The translations under genes and the position numbers were made by a program. The notes beneath the pieces were generated by a model. The model had not been told where the DNA came from. It ran no database searches and was given only the letters and a program-made list of their open reading frames with translations. Below are positions 36,357 to 43,719 of a stretch of 64,000 bases of DNA, in pieces. Positions within the stretch are counted from its first letter, which is position 1. Each line of letters starts with the position of its first letter. Source of the DNA: Niveispirillum fermenti. GTDB taxonomy: Bacteria > Pseudomonadota > Alphaproteobacteria > Azospirillales > Azospirillaceae. The DNA lies in the NCBI RefSeq assembly GCF_048066175.1, contig NZ_JBLTXA010000008.1, positions 186,001-250,000 on the forward strand. The letters are read 5' to 3'.

Positions 36357-37973
36357 TTATTTGCCCGTTACTTCCAGATAGCGCGTGGGCTGTACGCCCA
36401 TCGGGCTTTCCAGCCAGCCCTTCACCCGCGGGCTGACCAGGTTGCGATAGGCCTGGTGGAAAATCGGGATCATGGGCGCATCGGCCAGCATGATGGCTTC
36501 CGCCTCGGCCAGAAGGGCCATGCGCCGGGCGGGGTCGGTGGACAGGTTGGCTTCCGCCAGCTTGGCATCATATTCCGCGCTGGCATAGCCGGCCCGGTTC
36601 ATCTTGCCCACGTCCGACAGGAACAGCTTCAGGAAGGTGTAAGGGTCGGCGAAGTCGGCGATCCAGCCCAGCATGACCGTATTGGCATAGGATTTCTCGC
36701 CGGCATTCTGCAGCAGCACCTTCCATTCCTGGTTGTTCAGCGTGACGCGGGCTCCCAGCTTCTGCTGCCACATCGAGGCGACCGCCACGGCGATCTTGCG
36801 CGTGCTCTCACTGGTGTTGTGAAGGATCTCCACCACCAGCGGCTTGCCACCGGGGCCATACCCGGCCTCGGCCAGCAGCCGCCTGGCCTCCGCGTCGCGG
36901 GCGGCCTGCGTGGTGTCCGACATGTTGGCGACCGGCAGCGTATAGCCCTTCACGCCCGGGGCGGTCAGCGTGAAGGCCGGGATGTCACCCGACTTCGTGA
37001 TGCGCTCCACGATGATGTCCCGGTCCACGGCCAGTGACAGGGCGCGGCGCAGCGCGGGGTTGGAGGCCAGCGGCTCCTTGGTCATGTTGACGGCGGCATA
37101 TTGCGTGCCCAGCACCGGATAGAAGCGCATCGCGTCGGGCATGTTCTGGCGCAGCCAGTCGATCTGCGTCACGGGCGCCATCTGCACGATGTCCAGTTCA
37201 CCGGCGCGGAACCGGCGCAGCTCGGTTTCCGGGCTGTCGGTGTGATGGAAGATCACCGTGTCGATCTTGACGGAGGCCGCCTCGCGGAAATGCGGGTTCT
37301 TGACGGCCTTGACATAGGCCTGCGGCCGGTACTCCACCAACTGGTACGCCCCGTTGGAGACCAGATTGCCCGGCCGCAGGAAATTGCTGCCGAACTTCTC
37401 CGCATTGGCCTTGGAGATGGGGTAGGTCATGCGGTGGACCAGCGAGCCCAGGAAATAGCCGGTGGGCCGTTCCAGCGTCACCTTCAGGGTGCGGGCGTCC
37501 ACCGCCTCGACCCCCAGCGTGCCGGGCTCCTTCTGCCCGTTGCTGATGGCCTCGCCATTCTTCACGGGCCACAGGAAATAGGCGTAGTCGGATGCGGTCC
37601 GGGGGTCGACCAGACGCCGCCAGGAAAAGACGAAATCGTCCGCCGTCACGGGCGTGCCGTCGGACCATCTGCCATCGGCACGCAGTGTGAAGGTATAGGT
37701 CAGCCCGTCGTCGCTGATCGCCCATTTCTCCGCAGCACCCGGCACGACCTCGCCATCGGGGCCGAAGGTCAGCAATCCTTCGTAAAGGTCATAGCCGATG
37801 CGGGCCGACTGGACATCGGTGCCCTTGTGCGGGTCGAGCGAGGTTGGCTCCGCCTGATTGCCGCGGTTCAGGACCATCTCCGCGGCCGCCGGGGCGACGG
37901 TGGCGGTGAAGGCCAGTGAAAAGGTGGCGAAAGCCGCCAGGGCGGCCGGCGCGAAACGACGCGCAAAACGCAT
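36357..37973 (-). CDS. Oligopeptide-type ABC substrate-binding protein (OppA family), copy 3
   Basis: A 538-residue periplasmic SBP_bac_5 protein. ATG 37973 starts a classical signal peptide (RRFAPAALAAFATF ... APAAAE), followed by MVLNRGNQAEPTSLDPHKG. FVFSWRRLVDPRTASDYAYF and LGWIADFADPYTFLK correspond to segments in copies 1 and 2. GGAG lies about ten bases upstream of the start; a 29-codon upstream extension lacks signal character. It is the first gene of the tandem trio in the direction of transcription, 122 bp from copy 2. Confidence 0.92.
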   Translation of the reverse strand: MRFARRFAPAALAAFATFSLAFTATVAPAAAEMVLNRGNQAEPTSLDPHKGTDVQSARIGYDLYEGLLTFGPDGEVVPGAAEKWAISDDGLTYTFTLRADGRWSDGTPVTADDFVFSWRRLVDPRTASDYAYFLWPVKNGEAISNGQKEPGTLGVEAVDARTLKVTLERPTGYFLGSLVHRMTYPISKANAEKFGSNFLRPGNLVSNGAYQLVEYRPQAYVKAVKNPHFREAASVKIDTVIFHHTDSPETELRRFRAGELDIVQMAPVTQIDWLRQNMPDAMRFYPVLGTQYAAVNMTKEPLASNPALRRALSLAVDRDIIVERITKSGDIPAFTLTAPGVKGYTLPVANMSDTTQAARDAEARRLLAEAGYGPGGKPLVVEILHNTSESTRKIAVAVASMWQQKLGARVTLNNQEWKVLLQNAGEKSYANTVMLGWIADFADPYTFLKLFLSDVGKMNRAGYASAEYDAKLAEANLSTDPARRMALLAEAEAIMLADAPMIPIFHQAYRNLVSPRVKGWLESPMGVQPTRYLEVTGK

Positions 37974-38138
37974 TGTCACCAACTCCAGATGTATCGGTTC
38001 ATTACCCCCACCGCTTATGTGCGGCCTGCGGCGCCCGGAGTCCAGGGTTTGCGGCAGCAAAAAAGCCCTTGGGGCCGATTATCCGGTTGGAAAAGCGCCA
38101 TGGCGGCCAAGCCCTTGCACCCGCGCAACGAAGCGGGT

Positions 38139-38178
38139 GGTGGCTGCGGACCGGTCATGGAACCGATCCGCAGCCACC
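38139..38178. other. Large hairpin in the 240-bp gap upstream of OppA-like copy 3
   Basis: GGTGGCTGCGGA (38139-38150) and TCCGCAGCCACC (38167-38178) form a perfect 12-bp stem. It lies beyond the DUF4387 gene and the palindromic element, about 165 bp upstream of the copy 3 start. It could be a terminator for the DUF4387 operon (no U-tract) or a leader structure; the rest of the gap shows nothing. Confidence 0.45.
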
Positions 38179-38213
38179 CGGCATCCGGCGCCCCGCATCC
38201 GGGGCCCTATGTC

Positions 38214-38369
38214 ATACCAGGTTGCGATAAGCAGAACTCATCGCAACCTGGTACGGCGGCGACCACCACAGCACCGCTCGTGCGGTGTCGCCCGAGCCAA
38301 CGAATGTTGGCGCCGGCGATTGAGGGCTGTGATCAGAACCAATTGGTTCTGATCACAGCAAAATAGTGT
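38214..38369. repeat. Palindromic intergenic element, copy 4 (forward, full length)
   Basis: A 156-bp element. Hairpin A is ACCAGGTTGCGAT / ATCGCAACCTGGT (38216-38252): relative to copy 3, two stem pairs are swapped on both arms and two inner pairs are lost. The centre carries GCCAACGAATGTTGGC and CGATTGAGGG. Hairpin B is CTGTGATCAGAACC, loop AATT (38327-38358). It ends AATAGTGT at the very stop codon of the DUF4387 gene. Confidence 0.93.
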
Positions 38370-38683
38370 CAGCCCGCCAGTTCCAGGTCCAGGATATAGA
38401 CATATTGCTGGCCGGAATGCAGGTCCCGTTCCTCCACGCCGCCCTGCGATCCGCGCCGTGGATAGGATATCTTCAGCACGTTCAGGTTCGGCACCGGATA
38501 GTGCGACACGCTGGCCGGGTCGATCCGGTAAACTCCGGCGATGGACGTCGCGCTCAAGGCGGGGTCGTTGCTGTATTTCTCGAAGCTCTCCTTGGAATCG
38601 AACATCAGGTCGATCGTCACCCAGAAGGGCCCGGCGACCTTGGAGCGGATGTAATGGCAGACGTCCTTGAGTTTGGTAGCCAT
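38369..38683 (-). CDS. DUF4387-family protein
   Basis: A 104-residue cytoplasmic protein of the DUF4387 family, recognised by SKVAGPFWVTIDLMF, YRIDPASVSHYPV and the position directly behind an AtuA-like gene. Such small proteins accompany DUF1446/AtuA proteins in acyclic terpene and branched-acid catabolic clusters, and may form a subunit. It starts 10 bp after the AtuA-like stop on the same strand. Its stop codon touches the end of palindromic element copy 4, so the last residues (LDLELAG) sit against the repeat. Molecular function unknown. Confidence 0.8.
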   Translation of the reverse strand: MATKLKDVCHYIRSKVAGPFWVTIDLMFDSKESFEKYSNDPALSATSIAGVYRIDPASVSHYPVPNLNVLKISYPRRGSQGGVEERDLHSGQQYVYILDLELAG

Positions 38684-38693
38684 GGGGTTGCCC

Positions 38694-40076
38694 TCAGTTC
38701 GGCGCGTTGATGTCGGTGATGATCGTCATGCGGACCAGTTCCAGCGGATCATCGACGCTGACCACATGGTTCAGCACGAACTCGTACACGGGGCCGCGGT
38801 CGATCTCTCCGGGCGTGAAGGCCCAGCCATAGCTGGGCAGCGGATCGTTCAGGCGAACCGGCATGTGGAAGAAATAGGGGTTGCAGGCCTTGGCGATCTC
38901 ATGCGCCAGCTCCTGCGTGGCGGCGGTGAAGACCCCCATCAGGCCGATCTCCTTGGGCGGCGGGCCGCCGGGCTTGAAGCCGGTGAGGCCGTTATACCCG
39001 TACATGCGCAGCGAGATGTCGAACGCGCCCGGGTCGAGATTGAGCGCGGCCTGGACACGGTCGGTCAGCCGCAGAAGCATGTGGTCATGGAAGACTTCCG
39101 GCTCGGCCAGCACCTTGGGGTCGGCGATCCCGACCAGCAGGATGGTCTGGTACTTGTCGCCGGTCGCGCCCTCGATCTTCATCGTATAGGGCTTGGGCCG
39201 CCAGACGGAGCCGGTCACACGGACCTTGGTGGCGGAAATCTGGTGGTACGCGCAGCCCGTCACGTCCAGCTCGCCGCCGGGTTCGGTCAGGATCCAGGGG
39301 CTCTTGTTCTCATACAGCAGGTGGGCGGAAATGCTCTCGACGGATGTCGTCAGGCGCGGGGAGGCCGGTTCGGCATCGAACCCGTCCTTGTGGATCTCGA
39401 TCAGCAGGCCGCGCTGGCCACTGTTGGCCGAGGTCACCTGGCCGCCGCATTCGGCGATCTTGCCCGCATGCCAGGACGGGCCGGCCGGCGCGCCCTTCCA
39501 CAGGGCGAAGGCGGCGATCACGGCGGGGTCGGACGTGCGGCCGCCGATGATGATGTCGGCACCGGCGTCCAGTGCCGCATGATAGGGCTCCGGCCCCATC
39601 AGCGCCACGATGTGCAGGCACTTGTCCAGCGTCGCCTCGTCCAGATCTCCCAGCGGCGGCAGGTTGCCGACCTTTCCCTGTGCCAGTTTCTGCTTGATCA
39701 CGGCCGCCGGCTGTTCGGAATAAAGCAGTGCGATCGTCGGCGTCAGCCCCTTCTCCCGCGCGATTTCCAGGGCGATGTCACGTGTCCAGTCAACGTTCAG
39801 GTCGCCGCCGGCCTGGGCGGCCGTGCCGATCAGCAGCGGGATGCCGGCCTTCTGCTGCGCTTCCATCAGCATGCCAAGGTCGCGCTTGACCGAGCCCCGG
39901 TCGTTCTTGCTGATCCCCTTGGCCAGATAGGCCGCCCCGGCATCCGTCGACCCGGCGTCCAGCGCCATCGCATGCGGACCCCAGGCCATGGCGTATTCCA
40001 CCTCTTCGGCGAATGCGCCGGTGCCCAGTGAGCCCTGCGGCACATAGATTTTCACGGACTCGAAGTTTCGACCCAT
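38694..40076 (-). CDS. DUF1446/AtuA-family protein
   Basis: A 460-residue member of the acyclic terpene utilisation AtuA (DUF1446) family. Conserved segments are YVPQGSLGTGAFAEEVEYA, a GTAAQAGGDLNVDW loop, IIIGGRTSDPAVIAAF and LYENKSPWILTEPGG. In Pseudomonas the atu cluster degrades citronellol and geraniol; AtuA itself is needed but has no settled reaction. ATG 40076 has AGAGGAAGG close upstream; the open frame runs 39 codons further into the operator region and is not used. It forms an operon with DUF4387 and is divergent from a MarR gene with an elaborate operator between them. Confidence 0.85.
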   Translation of the reverse strand: MGRNFESVKIYVPQGSLGTGAFAEEVEYAMAWGPHAMALDAGSTDAGAAYLAKGISKNDRGSVKRDLGMLMEAQQKAGIPLLIGTAAQAGGDLNVDWTRDIALEIAREKGLTPTIALLYSEQPAAVIKQKLAQGKVGNLPPLGDLDEATLDKCLHIVALMGPEPYHAALDAGADIIIGGRTSDPAVIAAFALWKGAPAGPSWHAGKIAECGGQVTSANSGQRGLLIEIHKDGFDAEPASPRLTTSVESISAHLLYENKSPWILTEPGGELDVTGCAYHQISATKVRVTGSVWRPKPYTMKIEGATGDKYQTILLVGIADPKVLAEPEVFHDHMLLRLTDRVQAALNLDPGAFDISLRMYGYNGLTGFKPGGPPPKEIGLMGVFTAATQELAHEIAKACNPYFFHMPVRLNDPLPSYGWAFTPGEIDRGPVYEFVLNHVVSVDDPLELVRMTIITDINAPN

Positions 40077-40114
40077 CGTGGCCTTCCTCTCTCCAGGGCC
40101 AATTGGAAGCAGAC

Positions 40115-40186
40115 CCCCAATTGAGTTGACAATGTCAACCATCCATAGGCTTGCATGTTGAGTTGATATTGTCAACTCAATTGGGG
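40115..40186. promoter_or_regulatory. Nested 25-bp inverted repeats: probable MarR operator
   Basis: The two 25-bp arms (40115-40139 and 40162-40186) are reverse complements with one mismatch, 22 bp apart. The left arm contains the perfect palindrome GTTGACAATGTCAAC and the right arm GTTGATATTGTCAAC, the kind of pseudo-palindrome MarR dimers bind. It lies between the AtuA-like gene and the divergent MarR gene, so autorepression plus control of the operon is likely. Confidence 0.8.
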
Positions 40187-40257
40187 TTGCCACCCGGGGC
40201 GCTGACCGCCGGCACAGCCGGATTGCGCCTGCGGTTTGGCACTGCTAACCTTGCGTC

Positions 40258-40746
40258 ATGAAGACCGAATCCCTTGATCGCGACAGTGAAGAACACCCGC
40301 TGCCGACCGCGGTGGAATATGCGGAGGCGGTTGCCGAGCAGATTCACTTGATCCGGCGGCTTTATCAGGCGCGCCTCGCCCGTGCTTATTCCAACGCGGC
40401 GCCGGACATGGTCTATATGGCGGGCCGGATACTGGACTATATTGGACGGCACCCGGGTTGTGTGCAGTCGGAGATCGCTGCTTATTTCAGGCGGGACAAG
40501 GGCCAGGTTGCGAAGATCATCGCAAACCTGCGCAATCAGAACCTGATCGAGATGCAGGCCGGCTCCAACCGGCGGCGCCAGCAACTGGTGTTGACGGCCA
40601 GGGGACAGGAGATCAGGTTGCGCAGCCAGCAGGAACGCCACCATGTGGCGCAGCTGGGGGTCGTCCATCTGGACATGGCGGAGCGGCAATTGCTGGTCGA
40701 CCTGCTGGACCGCATGCGGCGGGGCCTGGAGTCGGAACCGCTATAG
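40258..40746 (+). CDS. MarR-family transcriptional regulator
   Basis: A 162-residue winged-helix regulator. The DNA-binding domain lies at about residues 50-115: ILDYIGRHPGCVQSEIAAYF, the recognition helix RDKGQVAKIIANLRNQNLI and a basic wing SNRRRQQLVLTARG. Helices at both ends form the dimer interface. It is divergent from the AtuA/DUF4387 operon; the nested palindromes in the 181-bp gap are its probable operator. The inducer may be the operon's substrate. Confidence 0.9.
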   Translation: MKTESLDRDSEEHPLPTAVEYAEAVAEQIHLIRRLYQARLARAYSNAAPDMVYMAGRILDYIGRHPGCVQSEIAAYFRRDKGQVAKIIANLRNQNLIEMQAGSNRRRQQLVLTARGQEIRLRSQQERHHVAQLGVVHLDMAERQLLVDLLDRMRRGLESEPL

Positions 40747-40812
40747 CATCCCGCCTGCCCGCTTCGGGGCGAGCGCGGGCGGAGGTCCTGCCGGCAGTGG
40801 CTGATGCCGTTT

Positions 40813-40838
40813 CCCGGTGATCCCCATAGATCACCGGG
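40813..40838 (+). terminator. Hairpin after the MarR gene
   Basis: A perfect 10-bp stem CCCGGTGATC / GATCACCGGG with loop CCCATA lies 66 bp beyond the MarR stop and just before palindromic element copy 5. The downstream TTATACTATTTT is T-rich but broken. Confidence 0.55.
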
Positions 40839-40841
40839 CTT

Positions 40842-40997
40842 ATACTATTTTGCGGTGACCAGAACCTATTGGTTCTGGTCACCGCCCTCAATTGCCGGCG
40901 CCAACATTCGTTGGCGCGGGCGACGCCGCACGAGCGGCGCGGCGGCAGTCGCCGCCGGACCAACTTGCGTTGAGTTCTACTCATCGCAAGTTGGTAT
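40842..40997. repeat. Palindromic intergenic element, copy 5 (reverse, full length)
   Basis: A 156-bp element ATACTATTTTGC...TTGGTAT, closely similar to copy 1. Hairpin B is a perfect 15-bp stem GCGGTGACCAGAACC, loop TATT (40852-40885). The centre carries CCCTCAATTGCCGG, GCCAACATTCGTTGGC and GGCGGCAGTCGCCGCC. Hairpin A (40959-40995) has one mismatch. Confidence 0.93.
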
Positions 40998-41114
40998 TAT
41001 ATGTCGGTTCTCAATCGCCAGCGGCCCCTTCCGTGGGCTCGGCGACGCGCCAAGCGGCACGCCGGGGCCGTCGCCACCCCACCCCCGGTGAGTACTACTC
41101 ACCGGGACCTGTAT
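40998..41114. repeat. Palindromic intergenic element, copy 6 (reverse, diverged, abuts copy 5)
   Basis: Directly adjoining copy 5, this about 117-bp stretch keeps the module order (CTCAATCGCCAGCG, GGCGACGC, GCCGTCGCC) but has lost hairpin B. Its hairpin A is CCCGGTGAGT / ACTCACCGGG with loop ACT (41084-41106), and the end reads GTAT (41111-41114). The loop of hairpin A supplies the catB stop codon. Note: centre comparisons quoted for copy 2 use the full-length reverse copies (copy 5). Confidence 0.7.
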
Positions 41115-41787
41115 AATCCAGGTTCTGGCCGGTTTCCTTCTGATGGGCGTGCCAATGGGCGTGCCAATGGGCGTGCCAATGGGCGTGAAGGCCCCGGATG
41201 TCGCCACTGGTCAGGATCGGCATCGCCTTGCTCAACTGGGCGTCGGTCCAGTCCCACCATCTCATTTCCTGGAGCATGTCGATGTCCGCCTCGGCGAAGC
41301 GTTTCCGGATCACCTTCGCGGGGTTTCCGCCAACGATCGCGTATGGTTCCACGTCCCGGCTGATCACGGCCCGGGTCCCGATCACCGCACCATTGCCGAT
41401 CGTGACACCCGGCATGATGACCGCTTCGGTCCCGATCCACACATCATGGCCGACCACTGTGTCGCCCGCGGGTTGGAACCCGTTCGCCGCACCGGCAAAG
41501 GCCGGGTCTTCGGGCATCCAGAAGAAGGGAAAGGTGCTGATCCAGTCGTGACGGTGCCCCTGGTTGCCCGCCATGATGAACGCCGCACCCGATCCGATCG
41601 AACAAAAGCTGCCGATGATCAGTTTGTCCGCCCCATCGTCGGGCAGCAGATATCGCGCGCAATCGTCGAAGCTGTGGCCATGGTAATAGCCGGAATAATA
41701 GCTGTACCGGCCAACAATGATGTTCGGGTGCCTGACCTGCCGGTCAAGGGTGATGCCCCTGAAGGGGCTTTTAAAGAAATTGTGCAT
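41095..41787 (-). CDS. catB: CatB-type (xenobiotic) chloramphenicol O-acetyltransferase
   Basis: A 230-residue trimeric left-handed beta-helix acetyltransferase. The sequence follows CatB proteins closely: VGRYSYYSGYYHGHSFDDCA, LIIGSFCSIGSGAAFIMAGN, QGHRHDW (catalytic His region), VVGHDVWIGTEAVIMPGV and YAIVGGNPAKVIRKRF. CatB proteins acetylate chloramphenicol with acetyl-CoA; chromosomal members may have other substrates. CatB is usually about 210 residues; here the C-terminus is extended by a HAHW repeat (12-bp tandem) and a tail YTGPGE encoded within a palindromic element. It is monocistronic; no integrase or typical attC site was seen, so a chromosomal origin is likelier than a cassette. 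Confidence 0.88.
   Translation of the reverse strand: MHNFFKSPFRGITLDRQVRHPNIIVGRYSYYSGYYHGHSFDDCARYLLPDDGADKLIIGSFCSIGSGAAFIMAGNQGHRHDWISTFPFFWMPEDPAFAGAANGFQPAGDTVVGHDVWIGTEAVIMPGVTIGNGAVIGTRAVISRDVEPYAIVGGNPAKVIRKRFAEADIDMLQEMRWWDWTDAQLSKAMPILTSGDIRGLHAHWHAHWHAHWHAHQKETGQNLDYTGPGE
41145..41187. repeat. 12-bp tandem repeat in the catB 3' end
   Basis: GGGCGTGCCAAT occurs three times in tandem (41145, 41157, 41169) plus seven bases of a fourth. On the coding strand it gives repeated His-Ala-His-Trp. Perfect repetition suggests recent slippage. Confidence 0.93.
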
Positions 41788-42138
41788 GGATATACCACTG
41801 AAATGATTGCCATATTGGCAGTCATGTCACATGCGGGCGCGCACATGACCGGTGCTGGCGGGCCGATGGATCGGGCCAGCATGGCGGCTTCCTGCGTGCA
41901 GACGCGGAAGCGGGTTCAGGTGGTACTGTCCGCCTCTTTCATGGACCCATCATGGGGACATCGCCACTGAAATGCAAGGGAAGGCCACTGGCCGGTGTTG
42001 GGCCAGGACAACCCTGCAAGGACCGGCAGTCCAAAGCCAGACAGGTCCAAAACGCGACTTGTCGGTTATTTCCCGGTGTAGGGGAGCCCTGGGATCATCG
42101 CCGGCCGCATCACGCTGTCGCGCGACTTAGCGAGAAAA
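41788..42138. other. Gene-free segment between catB and tRNA-Ser
   Basis: This 351-bp stretch holds the catB promoter side (AT-rich near 41790-41830) and the 3' flank of the tRNA. No frame with convincing codon use, no hairpin terminator and no attachment-site duplication of the tRNA 3' end was found. Confidence 0.5.
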
Positions 42139-42229
42139 TGGCGGAGGGGATGAGATTCGAACTCACGATACGCTTTTGACGTATACCCGCTTTCCAGGCG
42201 AGCGCCTTCAACCACTCGGCCACCCCTCC
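42139..42229 (-). tRNA. tRNA-Ser (anticodon GGA)
   Basis: A 91-nt class II tRNA on the minus strand. The acceptor stem GGAGGGG pairs with CCCCTCC, followed by discriminator G and an encoded CCA. The anticodon loop CTGGAAA gives GGA (reads UCC/UCU). A long variable arm (TATACGTCAAAAGCGTA) and the T-loop GTTCGAATC are clear. Flanking genes are catB and a DUF4269 gene; no integration is evident at its 3' end. Confidence 0.96.
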
Positions 42230-42284
42230 GCACTGGATGGCGGCGGAACATAATGAGGTCGGATCGATCCCGCAAGCTTTTAAT

Positions 42285-42893
42285 TCACCCTTCCCCGTGC
42301 ATGGCGGGGCGGCGATGGGCGAGTATCCCGTAAAGTGCTGTATTATCGAGGTTTTCCAGGCTCGCCAATGCCGCATAGGGGTCGCCGGTCAGGCCCAGCA
42401 GGTGGCAGAAGGCGGGTTCGGTCTTCATGCCCGCCGCCTTCAGGGCCCGGATTTCCCCGCGCAGGCCGGGCGCCAGTGCCAGCAGGCGGGCTTCCACCAG
42501 CATGTGGCGCCAGCCTGCCTGCCGTGCCACTGGCTGGCCCTGTGCGAAGATTTCCAAGGGCAGGCCGTCCAGCAGGAAGCCGGCGACCAGGGCCGGGCCG
42601 TCGGCGGCCATGATCAGGCGGCGCGCGTACAGTGCCTGCCCTCCGAAGGCGGCATCCACAAGGGGGGCGAGGCCGGCGGGGTCGGGGGCATGGACCAGGA
42701 TGTCCAGGTCCGATCCGGGCACGGCAATGTCCAGCGGGAAGGTGCCGGCCAACCCGGTATCGAACCCGTCCAGCCGGTCGAAGGGCCGATGGCGGGCCAG
42801 CACGGCATGGGCCCGGCGCTGGTCGGCGCTGCCCGTGGCGAGCGTCGTCCAGTCGCCCAGGTCGGCCGGAGCGGCTGGCGGCGGTTCAGCCAT
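42285..42893 (-). CDS. DUF4269-family protein (nucleotidyltransferase-like)
   Basis: A 202-residue protein of the DUF4269 family. The segment FPLDIAVPGSDLDILVHAPD has a GSDLD(I/V) motif resembling the metal-binding GSxxxxxD of minimal nucleotidyltransferases, and the C-terminal FCHLLGLTGDPYAALASLEN is family-typical. No enzyme activity is established. It overlaps the yggS stop region by 8 bp and is translated after it, so the two are probably co-expressed. It lies 55 bp from the tRNA-Ser 5' side. Confidence 0.78.
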   Translation of the reverse strand: MAEPPPAAPADLGDWTTLATGSADQRRAHAVLARHRPFDRLDGFDTGLAGTFPLDIAVPGSDLDILVHAPDPAGLAPLVDAAFGGQALYARRLIMAADGPALVAGFLLDGLPLEIFAQGQPVARQAGWRHMLVEARLLALAPGLRGEIRALKAAGMKTEPAFCHLLGLTGDPYAALASLENLDNTALYGILAHRRPAMHGEG

Positions 42894-43593
42894 CGGCCTG
42901 GCTGGCGGCGTCCGGCTTCAGCCGTTCGCCGAAAATGGCGGTGCCGACGCGCACGAAGGTGGCGCCCGCCCGCACCGCCTGTTCGTAATCCCCGCTCATG
43001 CCCATGGAAACCGCGCCCAGCCCATGGCGGGCGGCCAGCCGGGCCAGCAGGTCGAAATGGGGGGCGGGGTCCGCCTCCGCCGGGGGGATGCACATCAGCC
43101 CTTCCACCGCCAGCCCATGGATATCACGGCATTCGGCCAGGAAACCGGCCAGGCCGTCGGGGGCGATGCCGGCCTTCTGCGGCTCGCTGCCAGTATTGAC
43201 CTCCACGAACAGGCGGGGCAGGCGGCCCTGCCTGCGCCCTTCCGCGGCCAGGGCGGCGGCCAGCTTGGGCCGGTCCAGCGTCTGGATCACGTCGAACAGG
43301 GCCACGGCCTCCTTCACCTTGTTGGTCTGCAGCGGCCCGATCAGGTGCAGTTCGATGTCGGGATACCGGTCGCGGGCTGCGGGGAACTTGGCCTTGGCCT
43401 CCTGCACCCGGTTTTCCCCGAACAGGCGGTGACCGGCGGCCAGGGCGGCTTCCAGTTTTTCCACCGGTTGCACCTTGGAAACGGCGATCAGGCGGGCAGC
43501 ACCCGGCGGCCGGCCGGCCTCTGCCGCGGCGGCATCGATGCGGGCCTTGATGGCGGCCAGGTTGGCGGCGACATCGCTGACGGATTCGGTCAT
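42886..43593 (-). CDS. yggS: YggS/PLPBP family PLP-homeostasis protein
   Basis: A 235-residue PLP-binding TIM-barrel protein that buffers pyridoxal phosphate and affects amino-acid pools. Key segments are the PLP lysine in LIAVSKVQP (about residue 40), FGENRVQEA, ELHLIGPLQTNKVK, and SMGMSGDYEQAVRAGATFVRVGTAIFG (phosphate-binding end; shown here as MGMSGDYEQAV and VRVGTAIFG). ATG 43593 gives the family N-terminus; a 24-codon upstream extension is ignored. It is divergent from the porin gene, with 126 bp between. Confidence 0.92.
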   Translation of the reverse strand: MTESVSDVAANLAAIKARIDAAAAEAGRPPGAARLIAVSKVQPVEKLEAALAAGHRLFGENRVQEAKAKFPAARDRYPDIELHLIGPLQTNKVKEAVALFDVIQTLDRPKLAAALAAEGRRQGRLPRLFVEVNTGSEPQKAGIAPDGLAGFLAECRDIHGLAVEGLMCIPPAEADPAPHFDLLARLAARHGLGAVSMGMSGDYEQAVRAGATFVRVGTAIFGERLKPDAASQADG

Positions 43594-43719
43594 GGTTGGC
43601 GGGACCTGCGCATGGTAAGCGGGCAGGGGAGAAAACAGGGTCTTTCGGCCTTGTTTTCGCCCCATGACGCACGTAAAGCCCTTCCTGTCCGCCCCGTCAA
43701 TCCTCCGTCATTGCCAAGG

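Noticed and set aside
40613..40984. Small Arg/Trp-rich frames (SRTHRKLVRRR-like) recurring at several places
   Set aside because: They are translations of the palindromic elements and recur only because the DNA repeats. No start signal or codon bias supports them.
40842..42138. catB as an integron cassette with an attC site
   Set aside because: The flanking hairpins do not show attC core sites, no integrase is present, and the same elements occur beside unrelated genes elsewhere.
42139..42229. Genomic-island attachment at tRNA-Ser
   Set aside because: No direct repeat of the tRNA 3' end and no integrase gene were found in the window.
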